Shown in pieces: positions 47,106-58,173 of a stretch of 64,000 bases of DNA; position 1 is the first letter of the stretch; every line of letters begins with the position of its first letter. The notes below the pieces were generated by a model. It did no database searches and was not told the DNA's origin. It saw only the letters and a list, made by a program, of their open reading frames with translations. The DNA comes from Pseudomonas putida. GTDB taxonomy: Bacteria > Pseudomonadota > Gammaproteobacteria > Pseudomonadales > Pseudomonadaceae. The translations under genes and the position numbers were made by a program. Where the stretch lies: assembly GCF_028682635.1 (NCBI RefSeq), contig NZ_JANHLK010000009.1:62001-126000 (forward strand), read 5' to 3'.

Positions 47106-47146
47106 GGTGTGTTTTGCCTGCCGGATGTGTATTGACTGGTCGGCCG

Positions 47147-47240
47147 CCTTCGCGAGCAAGCCCGCTCCCACAGGGTATCTCCTTTGAACATTAATCTTGT
47201 GAGCAACCGGGATCAATGTGGGAGCGGGCTTGCTCGCGAA
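47147..47240. repeat. REP-type inverted pair (class A)
   Basis: Inverted class A copies separated by about 42 bases, upstream of the small membrane protein and beside the deletion scar. Confidence 0.85.
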
Positions 47241-47270
47241 TGGGTCACCTCGATATCGGTTTGAGCATAG

Positions 47271-47335
47271 TTAAACCAACCCACCATTCACTCGCAGAAT
47301 CTGCCCGTTGACCCAAGCCGAATCCGGCCGCGGAA
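47271..47335 (-). pseudogene. C-terminal remnant of a short-chain dehydrogenase/reductase
   Basis: The minus strand encodes DSAWVNGQILRVNGGLV before a TAA stop. This is the characteristic end of classical SDR enzymes (S/A-x-x-W-V-N-G-Q-x-L-x-V-x-G-G). The rest of the gene is missing upstream, where a LysR tail begins instead. Confidence 0.7.
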
Positions 47336-47458
47336 ATTTATGTCGCCTCAGCGATCGCCGGACTGGGCCTGATCCAGTGCCCGCACAACCGGCACATGTC
47401 GCCACGGGTTCGGGTGTTTGTGGATTGGTTGGGGGAGGTGTTTGCGGGGGCCGTTTGA
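47327..47458 (+). pseudogene. C-terminal remnant of a LysR-family regulator
   Basis: The plus strand encodes AAEIYVASAIAGLGLIQ, then NRHMSPRVRVFVDWLGEVF and a TGA stop. These are the two conserved C-terminal blocks of LysR proteins; the 20-odd residues normally between them are shortened. The N-terminal HTH and most of the effector domain are absent. Confidence 0.7.
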
Positions 47459-47583
47459 ATGGAAAAATGTGAAACGTTTCAGCCATTTTTCGAGTCTCAG
47501 GTTTTCTGGCGTTTGTCTGGGCGTATGCTGGGCGACTGGCAAAGCAGTCGAGACCAGATTCAAGACAGACAAGAGAGGATTCG

Positions 47584-48621
47584 ATGACTTACACCGCTGC
47601 CGAAAACCGCTACGACTCCATCCCCTACCGCCGCGTTGGCCGCAGCGGTCTGGTACTGCCGGCGCTGTCCCTGGGCCTGTGGCACAACTTCGGCGACAGC
47701 ACGCCGATCGATACCCAGCGCGCGTTGTTGCGCACGGCTTTCGACCTTGGGATCAACCATTTTGACCTGGCAAACAACTACGGCCCTCCGTACGGCAGTG
47801 CCGAGATCAATTTCGGCCGTTTGCTGCGTGAAGACTTCAAGCAGTACCGCGACGAGCTGATCATTTCCAGCAAGGCCGGTTGGGACATGTGGCCCGGCCC
47901 TTACGGTCAGGGCGGCGGCTCGCGCAAGTACGTGCTTGCCAGTCTCGACCAGAGCCTGCAGCGCCTGGGCCTGGACTACGTGGATATTTTCTACTCCCAC
48001 CGTTTCGACCCCGACACCCCGCTGGAGGAAACCGCCAGCGCGCTGGCCACGGCGGTGCAACAGGGCAAGGCGCTGTACATCGGCATCTCGTCTTATTCCG
48101 GGGTGAAAACCCGTGAAATGGCGGCGTTGCTCAAAGAGTGGAAAGTACCGCTGTTGATTCACCAACCGGCTTACAACCTGCTTAATCGTTGGGTGGAAAA
48201 GGACCTGCTGGACACCACCGATGAACTCGGCACCGGTGTCATTGCATTCACACCGCTGGCCCAGGGTTTGCTGACGGACAAGTACCTCAACGGCGTGCCG
48301 GCGGATGCGCGGGTCAACCGTCCTGGCGGTGGTTCGTTGCAGGCCTCGCACTTGTCCGAGGCCAACATTGCGCATGTGCGTGCACTCAACGAGATCGCCA
48401 GGCGTCGTGGCCAGAGCCTGGCGCAACTGGCGCTGGCCTGGACCCTGCGTGACCCGCGGGTGACCTCGGCGCTGATCGGTGCCAGCCGGCCGGAGCAGAT
48501 CATCGAGAACGTCGGGGCGTTGAAGAACCTGAGTTTCAGTGCTGAGGAGCTGGCGGAGATTGACCGGTTTGCCCAGGAGGGTGGGATCAATCTTTGGGAG
48601 AAGCCTTCTACCGCTGAGTAA
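47584..48621 (+). CDS. mgrA: Aldo/keto reductase, YghZ/AKR14 type
   Basis: A 345-residue NADPH-dependent reductase related to E. coli YghZ (L-glyceraldehyde-3-phosphate reductase). Catalytic residues fit the AKR tetrad: Asp in HFDLANNYGPPYGSAE with its Tyr, Lys in IISSKAGWDMWPGPYGQGG (core SSKAGWDMWPG), His in IFYSHRFD. The cofactor end is ALIGASRPEQI. It is preceded by a likely promoter in the remnant region and followed by a class D repeat. The physiological substrate may be methylglyoxal or another reactive aldehyde. Confidence 0.85.
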   Translation: MTYTAAENRYDSIPYRRVGRSGLVLPALSLGLWHNFGDSTPIDTQRALLRTAFDLGINHFDLANNYGPPYGSAEINFGRLLREDFKQYRDELIISSKAGWDMWPGPYGQGGGSRKYVLASLDQSLQRLGLDYVDIFYSHRFDPDTPLEETASALATAVQQGKALYIGISSYSGVKTREMAALLKEWKVPLLIHQPAYNLLNRWVEKDLLDTTDELGTGVIAFTPLAQGLLTDKYLNGVPADARVNRPGGGSLQASHLSEANIAHVRALNEIARRRGQSLAQLALAWTLRDPRVTSALIGASRPEQIIENVGALKNLSFSAEELAEIDRFAQEGGINLWEKPSTAE

Positions 48622-48630
48622 GCTGTAAAG

Positions 48631-48714
48631 CAAAAGATCGCAGCCTGCGGCAGCTCCTACAGGGGAACGCATTTCCATGTAGGAGCTGCCGCAGGCTGCG
48701 ATCTTTTGATCTTA
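48631..48714. repeat. Palindromic repeat pair (class D)
   Basis: Inverted class D copies between convergent mgrA and tauD; the second copy runs up to the tauD stop codon. Confidence 0.85.
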
Positions 48715-49551
48715 AAAAAACGGCACATCCCCCAACACCGTCGCCCGCTGCATCACCCGCCGCGCCGGGCGATAGTCATCCACCGCGTAATGCTGGGTCA
48801 CGCGGTTGTCCCAGAACGCGATGTCGTCTTTCTGCCAGCGCCAGCGAATGGTGAATTCCGGCCGGGTCGAATGGGCGAACAGGAACTTGAGGATCGCCTC
48901 GCTCTCGGTGTCCGATAGCTCGTTGATCTTCGAGGTGAAGCCCTCGTTGACGAACAGTGAGCGACGCCCGCTCACCGGATGCGTGCGGATCACCGGGTGC
49001 GACAGCGGCGGATTCTTGCGCCGTGCCTCTTCCCATTGGGCCAGCGCTTCAGGCGTGTTGCCATAGCGCTCCAGCGGAAACGAACGGGTGAAGTCATGGG
49101 TAGCGGTCAGTCCTTCGAGCAGGGTTTTCATCGGCGCCGACAGGGCTTCATACGCCGCGATGCCGCTGGCCCACAGGGTATCGCCGCCAAACTCCGGCAG
49201 CAGCTTGGCGCTGAGCACCGCGCCCATGGCCGGGGTTGGTAGGAAGGTCACGTCGGTGTGCCAGATGGCGTTGTCGCGCACGTCTGTGACGGCGGTGTCG
49301 AGGATCAGTACCTCAGGTTGATCCGGCACGTTCGGGTAGATCGGATGAATGTGCAGGTCGCCGAAATTGGCGGCGAATCGCGCCTGCTGCTGCGGCGTGA
49401 TCGGCTGGTCACGGAAGAACAGCACCTGATGCTTGAGCAGCGCCTGCTCTATGGCGTCGCGTTGTTCCAGGTTCAGCGGCTGGCTGACGTCGACGCCGCT
49501 GATTTGCGCGCCGAGGGCCGAGCTTAGAGGGACGATGGTCAGGTGGCTCAT
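48712..49551 (-). CDS. tauD: Taurine dioxygenase
   Basis: A 279-residue Fe(II)/2-oxoglutarate oxygenase that hydroxylates taurine, releasing sulfite and aminoacetaldehyde. The iron site is IWHTDVTF (His-x-Asp) with the distal His in [12 protein letters not shown]; the 2-oxoglutarate Arg is in RRVMQRATV. The start [14 protein letters not shown] (49551) gives the E. coli TauD length; the longer frame is repeat-derived. It is the last gene of tauABCD, separated from tauC by a class A repeat pair. It is more TauD-like than AtsK and sits with the taurine importer, which decides the name. Confidence 0.92.
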   Translation of the reverse strand: MSHLTIVPLSSALGAQISGVDVSQPLNLEQRDAIEQALLKHQVLFFRDQPITPQQQARFAANFGDLHIHPIYPNVPDQPEVLILDTAVTDVRDNAIWHTDVTFLPTPAMGAVLSAKLLPEFGGDTLWASGIAAYEALSAPMKTLLEGLTATHDFTRSFPLERYGNTPEALAQWEEARRKNPPLSHPVIRTHPVSGRRSLFVNEGFTSKINELSDTESEAILKFLFAHSTRPEFTIRWRWQKDDIAFWDNRVTQHYAVDDYRPARRVMQRATVLGDVPFF

Positions 49552-49582
49552 GGTGGTTCTCTTCAATCCGGGGCGTGCTTTT

Positions 49583-49670
49583 TGTGGGAGCGGGCTTGCT
49601 CGCGAATGCAGACTGTCAGGCAACAAAAAGTGACTGTCACACCGCTTTCGCGAGCAAGCCCGCTCCCACA
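49583..49670. repeat. REP-type inverted pair (class A)
   Basis: Inverted class A copies inside the tau operon, between tauC and tauD. Confidence 0.85.
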
Positions 49671-49678
49671 TTTAAAAA

Positions 49679-50512
49679 TCAGTGAGCCTGGCCGTGCCAT
49701 GGCACCAGTTTGCGTTGCAAGGCGCGCAGGCCCATCTCCATGGCGAAGGCAATCAGCGCGATCACCAGAATCCCCAGCACCACCACATCGGTGACCAGGA
49801 ACTGCGCAGCCGACTGCACCATGAAACCCAGGCCGCTGGTGGCGGCGATCAGTTCGGCGGCCACCAGTGTCGACCAACCAACTCCGAGGCCAATGCGCAC
49901 GCCAGTCAAGATATCCGGCAAGGCACTGGGCAGGATCACATGGCGAATCAACTGCGCGCGGGTCGCACCCAGTGACTGCGCGGCGCGCAATTTCGCCGGG
50001 TCTACCGTGCGCACGCCGGTCGCTGTAGCGATGGCGATCGGGGCGAAAATCGCCAGGTAGATCAGCAGCACTTTCGACAACTCACCGATGCCGCACCAGA
50101 TCACGATCAGCGGCAGGTAAGCCAGCGGAGGAATAGGGCGGTAGAACTCGATCAAAGGATCCAGCACGCCCCGGGCAATCCGGTTGGCACCGATGGCGAT
50201 GCCTACCGGAACGGCGGTCAGCACCGCGAAGCCGAGGCCCAGGCCGATGCGGCTGAGGCTCGCGCCCAGGTGCTGCCACAAGGTCGAATCCATGTAGCCG
50301 CTGGTGACCAGCAACCAGCCTTTTTGCAGCACGGCGGACGGTGGCGGCAGAAACAGTGGTTCGATCATTCCAGTGGCGGTGACCGCCCACCAGATGGCAA
50401 CGAGCGCGACCAGGGTCAGCACGCTGATCCAGCGAGTGCTCAAACTGCGGCGCAGGGGCGTGACCGTGGAACCTGGTTTAACCGCTGCGGCGGGAATTTC
50501 GTAGCTGCTCAT
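49679..50512 (-). CDS. tauC: Taurine ABC transporter permease
   Basis: A 277-residue SsuC/TauC-type permease with about six helices and the EAA loop ([21 protein letters not shown], core [19 protein letters not shown]). The start overlaps the tauB stop by four bases (ATGA). It forms the channel for taurine uptake with TauA and TauB. Confidence 0.93.
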   Translation of the reverse strand: MSSYEIPAAAVKPGSTVTPLRRSLSTRWISVLTLVALVAIWWAVTATGMIEPLFLPPPSAVLQKGWLLVTSGYMDSTLWQHLGASLSRIGLGLGFAVLTAVPVGIAIGANRIARGVLDPLIEFYRPIPPLAYLPLIVIWCGIGELSKVLLIYLAIFAPIAIATATGVRTVDPAKLRAAQSLGATRAQLIRHVILPSALPDILTGVRIGLGVGWSTLVAAELIAATSGLGFMVQSAAQFLVTDVVVLGILVIALIAFAMEMGLRALQRKLVPWHGQAH

Positions 50513-51303
50513 GCGCGCTCCTGCCGCTGGGCGGCGCTGCGTTGGGAGAACACTTTGGCGAGTACGTGTTCGCGGGTTTCGATAAAGCGCGGATCGGACT
50601 TGATCGACCGTGCCGATTCCCCCGCGGCGTAGCGCTGGCCGAAATCCAGCTGCAGTCGCTCGACGATCTGCCCGGGATTCGGCGCCAGCAGAATCAGATC
50701 CGTGGCGAGAAACACCGCTTCTTCAATGTCGTGGGTAATCAGGAACACCGGCTTGGCGGTGCGCCGCCAGACTTGCAGCAGCAGCTCCTGCATCTGTTCG
50801 CGGGTGAAGGCGTCGAGGGCGCCGAAGGGTTCGTCCATCAGCAACACACGCGGGTCGGCAGCGAGCGCGCGGGCCAGGCCGACACGTTGCTTCTGGCCGC
50901 CGGAGAGTTGCCAGATACGGCGGCTTTCGAAGCCGGAAAGGTCCACCAGCGAAAGCATTTCCCTTGCGCGGGCTTCGCGTTGGTCCCGGGCAACGCCGGC
51001 CAATTCCAGGCCGAAACCGACGTTGGCCAGCACGTCCTGCCAGGGCAGCAAGGCGTCGTCCTGGAACACCACGCCGCGTTCGGCGCTCGGCCCTTTGACC
51101 GGCACGCCGTCAAGGGTGATGCGCCCGGCGCTGGGCTCGACGAAACCGGCAATCAGGTTCAACAGCGAAGTCTTGCCACTGCCGGACGGACCGAGGGCCA
51201 CCAGCAACTGCTGGGGGCCGAGGGTCAGGGAAATATCCGCCAGCACTGGTGCAGGGCTGCCGGGGTACTGTGCGCTGATGCGCTCCAGCTGTAGCAAAGC
51301 CAT
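50509..51303 (-). CDS. tauB: Taurine ABC transporter ATP-binding protein
   Basis: A 264-residue ATPase: Walker [10 protein letters not shown], signature LSGGQKQR, Walker [14 protein letters not shown]-loop [10 protein letters not shown]. The start [10 protein letters not shown] (51303) is chosen because GGGAG lies nine bases before it but only three bases before the ATG at 51309. The spacing of the operon is tight, with tauA ending 16 bases upstream. Confidence 0.93.
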   Translation of the reverse strand: MALLQLERISAQYPGSPAPVLADISLTLGPQQLLVALGPSGSGKTSLLNLIAGFVEPSAGRITLDGVPVKGPSAERGVVFQDDALLPWQDVLANVGFGLELAGVARDQREARAREMLSLVDLSGFESRRIWQLSGGQKQRVGLARALAADPRVLLMDEPFGALDAFTREQMQELLLQVWRRTAKPVFLITHDIEEAVFLATDLILLAPNPGQIVERLQLDFGQRYAAGESARSIKSDPRFIETREHVLAKVFSQRSAAQRQERA

Positions 51304-51319
51304 CGTCATTAACTCCCGA

Positions 51320-52297
51320 TCAATCCGTGATGAACTTGGCGCTGACGTACGGCGCGTAGTCCGGCAGCACAGCGTCGACCTTGCCTTGTTCCTTGAGGAA
51401 CGCGGCGGTGTCGGTGATGGCCTTGGTGGTCGGCGCGCCGAGGGTGATCACCTGGTCAGCCGCCAGTGGGTAGACGTTGCCTTGCAGCAGCAGCGGAATG
51501 TCGCTGGCCTTGGCACCGGAGAGTTTTACCAGCTTGTCGACGTTGCCTTGATTGGCCAGCCAGGCTTGTGGGTCCTTGCGGTAATCGGCGTAGGCATCCA
51601 GGGTGACTTTGGCGAACGCGGTGACGATTTCCGGGTGCTTCTCGGCGAAGTCCTTGCGCACGATCCAGGCATCGAAGGTCGGCGCACCGAACTTGGCCAG
51701 TTCGCCGGAGGTGATCAGCACTTTGCCGTTTTCCTTGGCTACACCGAGGGCCGGGTCCCACACGTAAGTGGCGTCGATGTCACCGCGTTTCCACGCGGCA
51801 ATGATGGCTGGTGGAGCGAGGTTGAGCACGGTGACTTTCGAGGGGTCGATGTTCCAGTGCTTGAGCGCGGCCAGCAGGCTGTAGTGGCCGGTGGACACGA
51901 ACGGTACGGCGATTTTCTTGCCGATCAGGTCCTGCGGGGTCTTGATCCCGGAACCGTCGCGGGCCACCAGGGCTTCGGCGGCGCCGATCTGGGTGGCGAT
52001 CAGGAAGGTCTCCACCGGCACCTTGCGGGTGATGGCGGCTGTCAGCGGGCTGGAACCGAGGTAGCCGATCTGCACGTCACCCGAGGCGATGGCGGCGATG
52101 ATGTCGGCACCGTTATCGAATTTGCGCCAGTTGATGTCGGCCTTGGTGGCTTTTTCATACGCGCCGTCGGCCTGGGCGACTTTTGCCGGGTCTACCGTGG
52201 TCTGGTAAGCGACGGTCACGTCAGCCGCCTGGGCAAACAGACTCGCCGCAGCCAGGGAGGCGGCCGCCAGCAAGCGAAGAGGGAAATTCAGTTTCAT
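51320..52297 (-). CDS. tauA: Taurine-binding periplasmic protein
   Basis: A 325-residue SsuA/TauA-family binding protein. The signal peptide ends at [14 protein letters not shown] (about residue 25). The mature protein starts with the sulfonate-binding plan [20 protein letters not shown] and contains [20 protein letters not shown]. It is the first gene of tauABCD; the sulfur-type motif lies about 55 bases before its start. AAGGAG precedes the ATG. Confidence 0.93.
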   Translation of the reverse strand: MKLNFPLRLLAAASLAAASLFAQAADVTVAYQTTVDPAKVAQADGAYEKATKADINWRKFDNGADIIAAIASGDVQIGYLGSSPLTAAITRKVPVETFLIATQIGAAEALVARDGSGIKTPQDLIGKKIAVPFVSTGHYSLLAALKHWNIDPSKVTVLNLAPPAIIAAWKRGDIDATYVWDPALGVAKENGKVLITSGELAKFGAPTFDAWIVRKDFAEKHPEIVTAFAKVTLDAYADYRKDPQAWLANQGNVDKLVKLSGAKASDIPLLLQGNVYPLAADQVITLGAPTTKAITDTAAFLKEQGKVDAVLPDYAPYVSAKFITD

Positions 52298-52349
52298 CGA
52301 GAAGCTCCTTGTCAGGCGACCGAGAGTCGGCGTGAAAAGGAGACTAAAT

Positions 52350-52394
52350 GATATAAGAATCCGAAAATAAATAACTTTTTCGAATGAGCTTATG
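52350..52394 (-). promoter_or_regulatory. tau operon promoter region with sulfur-type motif
   Basis: On the minus strand AT-rich TTATTTTCGGATTCTTATAT (52350-52369) and AGCTCATTCGAAAAAGTTAT flank the likely promoter. ATTC and GAAT elements recur as in other sulfur-gene upstream regions, though the spacing differs. Confidence 0.4.
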
Positions 52395-52418
52395 AGCGGA
52401 AAATTCTAAGAGTCTCTT

Positions 52419-52498
52419 TGTAGGAGCCGGCTTGCTGGCGAACCAGGCGGCGCGGTGTGACGGTTGCACCGCCTTCGCTGGCAAGCCAGCTCCTACAG
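52419..52498. repeat. REP-type inverted pair (class B, one variant copy)
   Basis: A variant (GGAGCCGGCTTGCTGGCGA) faces a standard class B copy between tauA and gshA. Confidence 0.8.
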
Positions 52499-52516
52499 GT
52501 TTTGCGTGATTTTCGA

Positions 52517-54100
52517 TTAATTGCTGATCGCCAGAATACTCGCCTGGTACGAGCCGACAAACACATCGAAATCACCGACTTCGTTCTGCTCCAGCTCCGC
52601 TTGCTGAGCCAGCGACGAACGCGCCCGCTCTTCAAACTTCGCCTGTTGCTCGGCCGGCAACGGCTCGCTGCGGAAAAACTCCGCGTGTACCCGGCTCTGG
52701 CGCAGGGAGAACTGGGCAAAGCTTTCCTTGTGCTCGGCCATGGCCGCCAGCACCTGGGCCGATGGCGTCAGGGCAGGGTTCTGGACCTTGGCCATCTGTG
52801 CGTCCAGCGCCTTGCTGTGGGCGTCGCCGCCGTGGCTCTGATCCAGCAGCGCGGCCAGCGGGGCAATGCGCTCCAGCAATTGGCCGGCCCACTCCTTCAG
52901 GTCGACCGGTTGCCCGTCGCGTTGCAATTGCAGGCCCGGGCGACGACCTTCCTTGACCACGCTGAGGAAGTTGGAGGTCGCATTGCCGCAGCTGGTGTTG
53001 GTCAGCAACGGACTGTCGTTCAGCGCGCAGTACAGCAGGAACGCGTCGAGGAAACGCGACTCGGTGAGGTCGATGCCCATCGGCAGGAAGGGGTTGATGT
53101 CCAGGCAGCGCACTTCGACGTACTGGATGCCGCGGGCCACCAACGCCTGGATCGGCCGCTCGCCGGTGTAGGTCACGCGTTTCGGGCGGATGTTGGAGTA
53201 GTACTCGTTCTCGATCTGCAGGATGTTGGTGTTGAGCTGGACCCACTCACCGTCCTTATGGGTGCCGACTTCGACATAAGGCGGATAGGGTGTCGCCACC
53301 GCTTTGCGCAGGCTGTCGGTGTAGCTGTTCAGGTCGTTGTAGCACGGCGTCAGGCCGGCCTGGGCGTTGCTCTGGTAACCCAGGTCGCTCATGCGCAGGC
53401 TGGTGGCGTACGGCAGGTACAGGGTATCCGGGTCCAGCTGTTCCAACTGGTGCGAGCGACCACGCAGGAACCCGGCGTCCAGCGCAGGGGATGCGCCGAA
53501 CAGGTACATCAGCAGCCAGCTGTAGCGGCGGAAGTTACGGATCAGCGCGATGTAGGACGACGACTGATAGTCGCGGTCGGTGCCGACAAAGCCTTCGGCC
53601 TGCTTGAGCAGCGGCCAGAGTTTTTCCGGCAGGGAAAAGTTGTAGTGAATGCCGGCGATGCACTGCATGGTCTTGCCGTAGCGCAGGGCCAGGCCCTTGC
53701 GATAGACGTACTTGAGCTGACCGATATTGGACGTGCCGTAGTAGGCGATCGGGATATCTTCCTCGGCCGGCAGCGGACACGGCATCGAGGGGCTCCACAG
53801 GTACTCGTTGCCGAGCTTGCTGTAGGCAAAACGGTGAATGCTGTCCAGGCTCGCCAGCGTATCGGCCGGGTCGGGCAGGGCCGGGGTGATGAACTCCAGC
53901 AGCGACTCGGAATAATCGGTGGTGATCTGTTCGTTGGTCAGCGCGGAACCCAATTCTTCCGGGTGCGGCGTTTGCGCCAGGCGACCTTCATCGGTCACGC
54001 GCAGGCATTCACGTTCGATGCCGTGAAGGCACTGTTCGAGCAGAGAGAGGTTTGCGCGCTCGCCGAGCAGAGCCAGGCGGCGGTTGAGAAGTTCGCTCAA
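52517..54100 (-). CDS. gshA: Glutamate-cysteine ligase
   Basis: A 527-residue enzyme that joins glutamate and cysteine in the first step of glutathione synthesis, the E. coli-type GshA. The active-site start [20 protein letters not shown] and [16 protein letters not shown] are conserved. The TTG at 54100 is chosen because AAGGA lies seven bases upstream and it gives the usual Pseudomonas length; a GTG at 54115 has only a weak site. It is preceded by the class A repeat pair. Its place after the sulfur genes may be chance: gshA sits near this spot in many Pseudomonas. Confidence 0.93.
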   Translation of the reverse strand: MSELLNRRLALLGERANLSLLEQCLHGIERECLRVTDEGRLAQTPHPEELGSALTNEQITTDYSESLLEFITPALPDPADTLASLDSIHRFAYSKLGNEYLWSPSMPCPLPAEEDIPIAYYGTSNIGQLKYVYRKGLALRYGKTMQCIAGIHYNFSLPEKLWPLLKQAEGFVGTDRDYQSSSYIALIRNFRRYSWLLMYLFGASPALDAGFLRGRSHQLEQLDPDTLYLPYATSLRMSDLGYQSNAQAGLTPCYNDLNSYTDSLRKAVATPYPPYVEVGTHKDGEWVQLNTNILQIENEYYSNIRPKRVTYTGERPIQALVARGIQYVEVRCLDINPFLPMGIDLTESRFLDAFLLYCALNDSPLLTNTSCGNATSNFLSVVKEGRRPGLQLQRDGQPVDLKEWAGQLLERIAPLAALLDQSHGGDAHSKALDAQMAKVQNPALTPSAQVLAAMAEHKESFAQFSLRQSRVHAEFFRSEPLPAEQQAKFEERARSSLAQQAELEQNEVGDFDVFVGSYQASILAISN

Positions 54101-54210
54101 GTTGGATTCCTTCACGCGTCAGTCGCCCCAATATGGGGGTGGGCAAGACGGTCTACAAGGGTGAAGTTAAAACTGGCGTTTTCGCCTGGTTTTGGAACTC
54201 GCCGCAATCG

Positions 54211-54300
54211 ATGTGGGAGCGGGCTTGCTCGCGAAGAAGTTGTGTCAGCCAACAGATAATTACCTGACACACCGCCTTCGCGGGCAAGCGCGCTCCCACA
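54211..54300. repeat. REP-type inverted pair (class A, one variant copy)
   Basis: Inverted class A copies upstream of gshA; the second is a variant (GCGGGCAAGCGCGCTCCCAC). Confidence 0.8.
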
Positions 54301-54357
54301 GGAAATTCCGACGCTGTGGTCACAGCGCCGAAATTAACTCAAATCGATGACATCTAG

Positions 54358-54741
54358 CTACAGGACAGCGAACGTGCCTTGTGCTTTAGCGACCAGTTTG
54401 TCGCCTTGCATCACATCGGCTTCGACCACCAGCGTGCGCCGACCCGGGTGGATCACCCGGGCCGTGCACATCACCTCGCCGTCAGCGACGGCGCGGATGT
54501 AGTTGATCTTGCACTCGATGGTCGCGCTCTGCTGGTCAAAGCCGTGGGTGCTGGAGCAGGCCAGCCCCATGGCAATGTCCACCAGGCTGAACAAGGCTCC
54601 GCCGTGCAGCTTGTTGGCGCGATTGCGCAGTTGTGGCTCAAGCACCAGGGCGACTTGCGCCACCCCGGTTTCCAGGCTGTGCAAACGGCAGCCCAGCAGC
54701 TTGAAAAATGCGCTTTCGGTGTACCCGGCAGGGACGTCCAT
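54358..54741 (-). CDS. PaaI-family hotdog thioesterase
   Basis: A 127-residue acyl-CoA thioesterase of the hotdog fold with the PaaI/YdiI signature (NKLHGGALFSLVDIAMGLAC), including the HGG and the catalytic acidic residue on the following helix. The substrate is an aryl- or acyl-CoA, unknown. Its start overlaps the tex stop by one base (TGATG), so it is translated with tex. Confidence 0.87.
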   Translation of the reverse strand: MDVPAGYTESAFFKLLGCRLHSLETGVAQVALVLEPQLRNRANKLHGGALFSLVDIAMGLACSSTHGFDQQSATIECKINYIRAVADGEVMCTARVIHPGRRTLVVEADVMQGDKLVAKAQGTFAVL

Positions 54742-57065
54742 CAGCGCTTCTTCAACTGTTTGGCGTTGGCGAACAGCGACGCCATGGCGTTGTTGCTCGG
54801 CGCTGCGGCCGTGGTTTCCTTGCGCGGTGCGGTGTTCTGGGATTGGCGTGGCGCCGAACCCGGACGCGCACCACGGGCGCCGTCGATTTTCTCGCCCGGG
54901 GTGTCGCTCATGCGCATCGACAGGCCCACGCGTTTACGCGGGATGTCGACTTCCATGACCTTGACCTTGACCACATCACCGGCCTTGACCGCTTCCCGTG
55001 GATCCTTGATGAACTTCTCCGAAAGTGCGGAGATGTGCACCAAACCGTCCTGATGCACGCCGATATCGACGAATGCGCCGAAGTTGGTCACGTTGGTGAC
55101 CACGCCTTCGAGAATCATGCCCAGCTGCAGGTCCTTGAGGTCTTCGACGCCTTCCTGGAACTCGGCGGTCTTGAACTCGGGACGCGGGTCGCGGCCAGGT
55201 TTTTCAAGCTCTTGCAGGATGTCGGTGACCGTCGGCAGGCCGAAGGTTTCATCGGTGTACTTCTTCGGATCGAGGCGCTTGAGGAACGCGGCATCGCCGA
55301 TCAGCGAGCGGATGTCGCGGTCGGTCTCGGCGGCGATGCGCTGTACCAGCGGATAGGCTTCCGGGTGCACGGCGGACGAATCCAGCGGGTTTTCGCCGTT
55401 CATGACGCGCAGGAAGCCAGCGGCCTGCTCGAAGGTTTTTTCGCCCAGGCGCGCGACTTTCTTCAGCGCCGCGCGGGTCTTGAATGCGCCGTGCTCGTCG
55501 CGGTGGCTGACGATGTTCTGCGCCAGGGTCGCGTTGAGGCCGGAGATCCGCGCCAGCAGCGCCACGGAGGCGGTGTTGACGTCGACGCCCACGGCGTTCA
55601 CGCAGTCTTCGACCACGGCATCCAGGCCACGGGCCAGTTTCAGCTGCGACACATCGTGCTGGTACTGGCCGACCCCGATGGATTTCGGATCGATCTTCAC
55701 AAGCTCCGCCAGCGGGTCTTGCAGGCGGCGGGCAATCGAAACAGCACCACGGATCGAAACGTCCAGATCCGGGAATTCCTTCGAGGCCAGTTCAGACGCC
55801 GAGTACACCGAAGCGCCCGCCTCGGAAACCATGACCTTGGTCATCTTCATGGCTGGGTATTTTTTGATCAGCTCGGCGGCCAGCTTGTCGGTCTCACGGC
55901 TGGCGGTGCCGTTGCCGATGGCGATCAGGTCCACGGAATGCTTGGCGCACAGGGCGGCAAGAATCGCGATGGTCTGGTCCCACTTGTTGTGCGGCACGTG
56001 CGGGTAAACCGTGGCGTGGTCGAGCAGCTTGCCGGTGGAGTCGACCACCGCAACCTTGCAGCCGGTACGCAGGCCCGGGTCGAGGCCCAGGGTTGCGCGC
56101 GGGCCGGCCGGTGCCGACAGCAGCAAGTCGTGCAGGTTGTGGGCGAACACGTTGATCGCCTCGGTTTCCGCGCCGTCGCGCAGCTCGCCCAGCAGGTCGG
56201 TTTCCAGATGGGTGTAGAGCTTGACCTTCCAGGTCCAGCGCACCACTTCGCCCAGCCATTTGTCGGCGGCGCGGTTCTGGTTCTGGATGCCGAACTGCTG
56301 GCCGATCATGCCCTCGCACGGGTGCATGGTGCCCGGCAATTCGTCGCCGACCTTCAGCGCGGAGCTGAGGATGCCTTCGTTACGGCCACGGAAAATCGCC
56401 AGGGCGCGGTGCGACGGCATGCTTTTCAGCGGTTCGTCGTGTTCGAAGTAGTCGCGGAACTTGGCGCCTTCCTCTTCCTTGCCGGCGATCACGCGGGCAC
56501 TGAGGGTGGCTTCCTGCTTCAGGTAGCTGCGCAACTTGTCGAGCAAGCCGGCGTCTTCGGCGAAGCGCTCCATGAGGATGTACTTGGCGCCTTCGAGGGC
56601 TGCCTTCACGTCGGCCACGCCTTTTTCGGCGTCAATGAAGCGCGAGGCTTCGGTTTCCGGGCTCAGGGTCGGGTCGTTGAACAGACCGTCAGCCAATTCG
56701 CCGAGACCGGCTTCCAGGGCGATCTGGCCCTTGGTGCGGCGCTTCTGCTTGTACGGCAGGTAAAGGTCTTCGAGACGGGTCTTGGTGTCGGCGAGCTTGA
56801 TGTCGCGTTCGAGTTGCGGGGTCAGCTTGCCTTGCTCCTGGATGCTGGCAAGGATGCTGATGCGCCGTTCGTCGAGTTCTCGCAGGTAGCGCAGACGCTC
56901 TTCCAGATGACGCAGCTGGGTGTCATCGAGGCTGCCGGTCACTTCTTTCCGGTAACGGGCGATGAAGGGCACCGTGGAGCCTTCATCGAGTAGCGCGACG
57001 GCCGCTTCGACCTGTTGTGGGCGTACGCCGAGTTCCTCGGCGATGCGGCTGTTGATGCTGTCCAT
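54741..57065 (-). CDS. tex: Tex transcription accessory / RNA-binding protein
   Basis: A 774-residue Tex-family protein: N-terminal helical region ([20 protein letters not shown]), YqgF-like nuclease fold ([17 protein letters not shown]), helix-hairpin-helix pair, and a C-terminal S1 domain ([20 protein letters not shown]). The tail after S1 is basic and disordered. Tex binds nucleic acid and affects transcription fidelity and virulence gene expression. The ATG at 57065 ([10 protein letters not shown]) is the known family start. It is divergent from ompR. Confidence 0.94.
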   Translation of the reverse strand: MDSINSRIAEELGVRPQQVEAAVALLDEGSTVPFIARYRKEVTGSLDDTQLRHLEERLRYLRELDERRISILASIQEQGKLTPQLERDIKLADTKTRLEDLYLPYKQKRRTKGQIALEAGLGELADGLFNDPTLSPETEASRFIDAEKGVADVKAALEGAKYILMERFAEDAGLLDKLRSYLKQEATLSARVIAGKEEEGAKFRDYFEHDEPLKSMPSHRALAIFRGRNEGILSSALKVGDELPGTMHPCEGMIGQQFGIQNQNRAADKWLGEVVRWTWKVKLYTHLETDLLGELRDGAETEAINVFAHNLHDLLLSAPAGPRATLGLDPGLRTGCKVAVVDSTGKLLDHATVYPHVPHNKWDQTIAILAALCAKHSVDLIAIGNGTASRETDKLAAELIKKYPAMKMTKVMVSEAGASVYSASELASKEFPDLDVSIRGAVSIARRLQDPLAELVKIDPKSIGVGQYQHDVSQLKLARGLDAVVEDCVNAVGVDVNTASVALLARISGLNATLAQNIVSHRDEHGAFKTRAALKKVARLGEKTFEQAAGFLRVMNGENPLDSSAVHPEAYPLVQRIAAETDRDIRSLIGDAAFLKRLDPKKYTDETFGLPTVTDILQELEKPGRDPRPEFKTAEFQEGVEDLKDLQLGMILEGVVTNVTNFGAFVDIGVHQDGLVHISALSEKFIKDPREAVKAGDVVKVKVMEVDIPRKRVGLSMRMSDTPGEKIDGARGARPGSAPRQSQNTAPRKETTAAAPSNNAMASLFANAKQLKKR

Positions 57066-57273
57066 AAAACCACCTGACAAATTGTGAAAGCAGGCTCGCA
57101 GGCGCGCAGATAAAGGCCTGGCGAGTCTGGTTGAGCGGCCTGGCCTGCGCCGCTACCTGGATCAAAGGTATCCCGTTGACCCGTGAAATCGAACAATTAC
57201 TGCCGGCGCCATGAAAATAAAAAGCAGCTGGCCGGCGTAACGATCAGACGTTGCCTGACACAAAAGGCCGCGC

Positions 57274-57279
57274 ATTATA
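57274..57279 (-). promoter_or_regulatory. Candidate -10 element for tex
   Basis: A consensus TATAAT on the minus strand, about 210 bases before the tex start. The 360-base gap between tex and ompR has no other gene or repeat class. The -35 is poor, so confidence is low. Confidence 0.3.
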
Positions 57280-57425
57280 ACCAGCGTTGCGTCCTTCGGG
57301 GACATCACAGGTTGTAGGCATAATCCCCGGATTTCTGGCGATAAAGGAAAAATCTGCTAACAATGCACACGGTGCGTATAACGGCAGCTACGCCATAATG
57401 CGCGCCGAGATCAAAGGAGCATCCA

Positions 57426-58166
57426 ATGAGCAGCACTGCACAAACTGCTGAAGGCGAAAAAATTCTTATCGTTGACGACGATCCAGGGCTGAGCAGCCTG
57501 TTGGAACGTTTTTTCGTCAGCAAGGGCTACCGCGCTCGCGCCGTACCGAACACTGAGCAAATGGATCGCCTGCTGGCGCGCGAAGTGTTCAACCTGGTCG
57601 TCCTCGACCTGATGTTGCCCGGCGAAGACGGCCTGACCGCCTGCCGCCGCCTGCGCGGCGCGAACAATCAAATCCCGATCATCATGCTGACCGCCAAGGG
57701 CGATGAGCTGAGCCGGATCAAGGGCCTGGAGCTGGGCGCCGACGATTACCTGGCCAAGCCGTTCAACCCGGACGAGCTGATGGCCCGCGTAAAAGCCGTC
57801 CTGCGTCGTCAGTCGGCTCCAGTGCCGGGCGCGCCGGGCAGCGAAGACGAAAGCGTGACCTTCGGTGACTACGAGCTGTCCCTGGCCACCCGCGAACTCA
57901 AGCGTGGCGAAGAAGTGCACATGCTCACCACCGGCGAATTCGCGGTGCTCAAGGCATTGGTGATGAATGCCCGCCAGCCATTGACCCGCGACAAGCTGAT
58001 GAACCTGGCCCGTGGTCGTGAGTGGGATGCCCTGGAGCGCTCCATCGACGTGCAGATTTCCCGCCTGCGCCGGATGATCGAACCCGATCCGTCCAAGCCC
58101 CGCTACATCCAGACCGTCTGGGGTGTGGGTTACGTGTTCGTTCCGGATGGCGCCGCCACCAAGTGA
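57426..58166 (+). CDS. ompR: Osmolarity response regulator OmpR
   Basis: A 246-residue OmpR-family regulator. The receiver has the acidic pair IVDDDPGLSSL, the phospho-Asp in VVLDLMLPGEDG and the Lys in LAKPFNPDEL. The winged-helix output ends in RYIQTVWGVGYVFVP. The start is preceded by AGGAGCATCC. In Pseudomonas it works with EnvZ in osmotic and envelope responses; the 116-base gap to envZ contains a decayed repeat. Confidence 0.94.
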   Translation: MSSTAQTAEGEKILIVDDDPGLSSLLERFFVSKGYRARAVPNTEQMDRLLAREVFNLVVLDLMLPGEDGLTACRRLRGANNQIPIIMLTAKGDELSRIKGLELGADDYLAKPFNPDELMARVKAVLRRQSAPVPGAPGSEDESVTFGDYELSLATRELKRGEEVHMLTTGEFAVLKALVMNARQPLTRDKLMNLARGREWDALERSIDVQISRLRRMIEPDPSKPRYIQTVWGVGYVFVPDGAATK

Positions 58167-58173
58167 TCGACGA

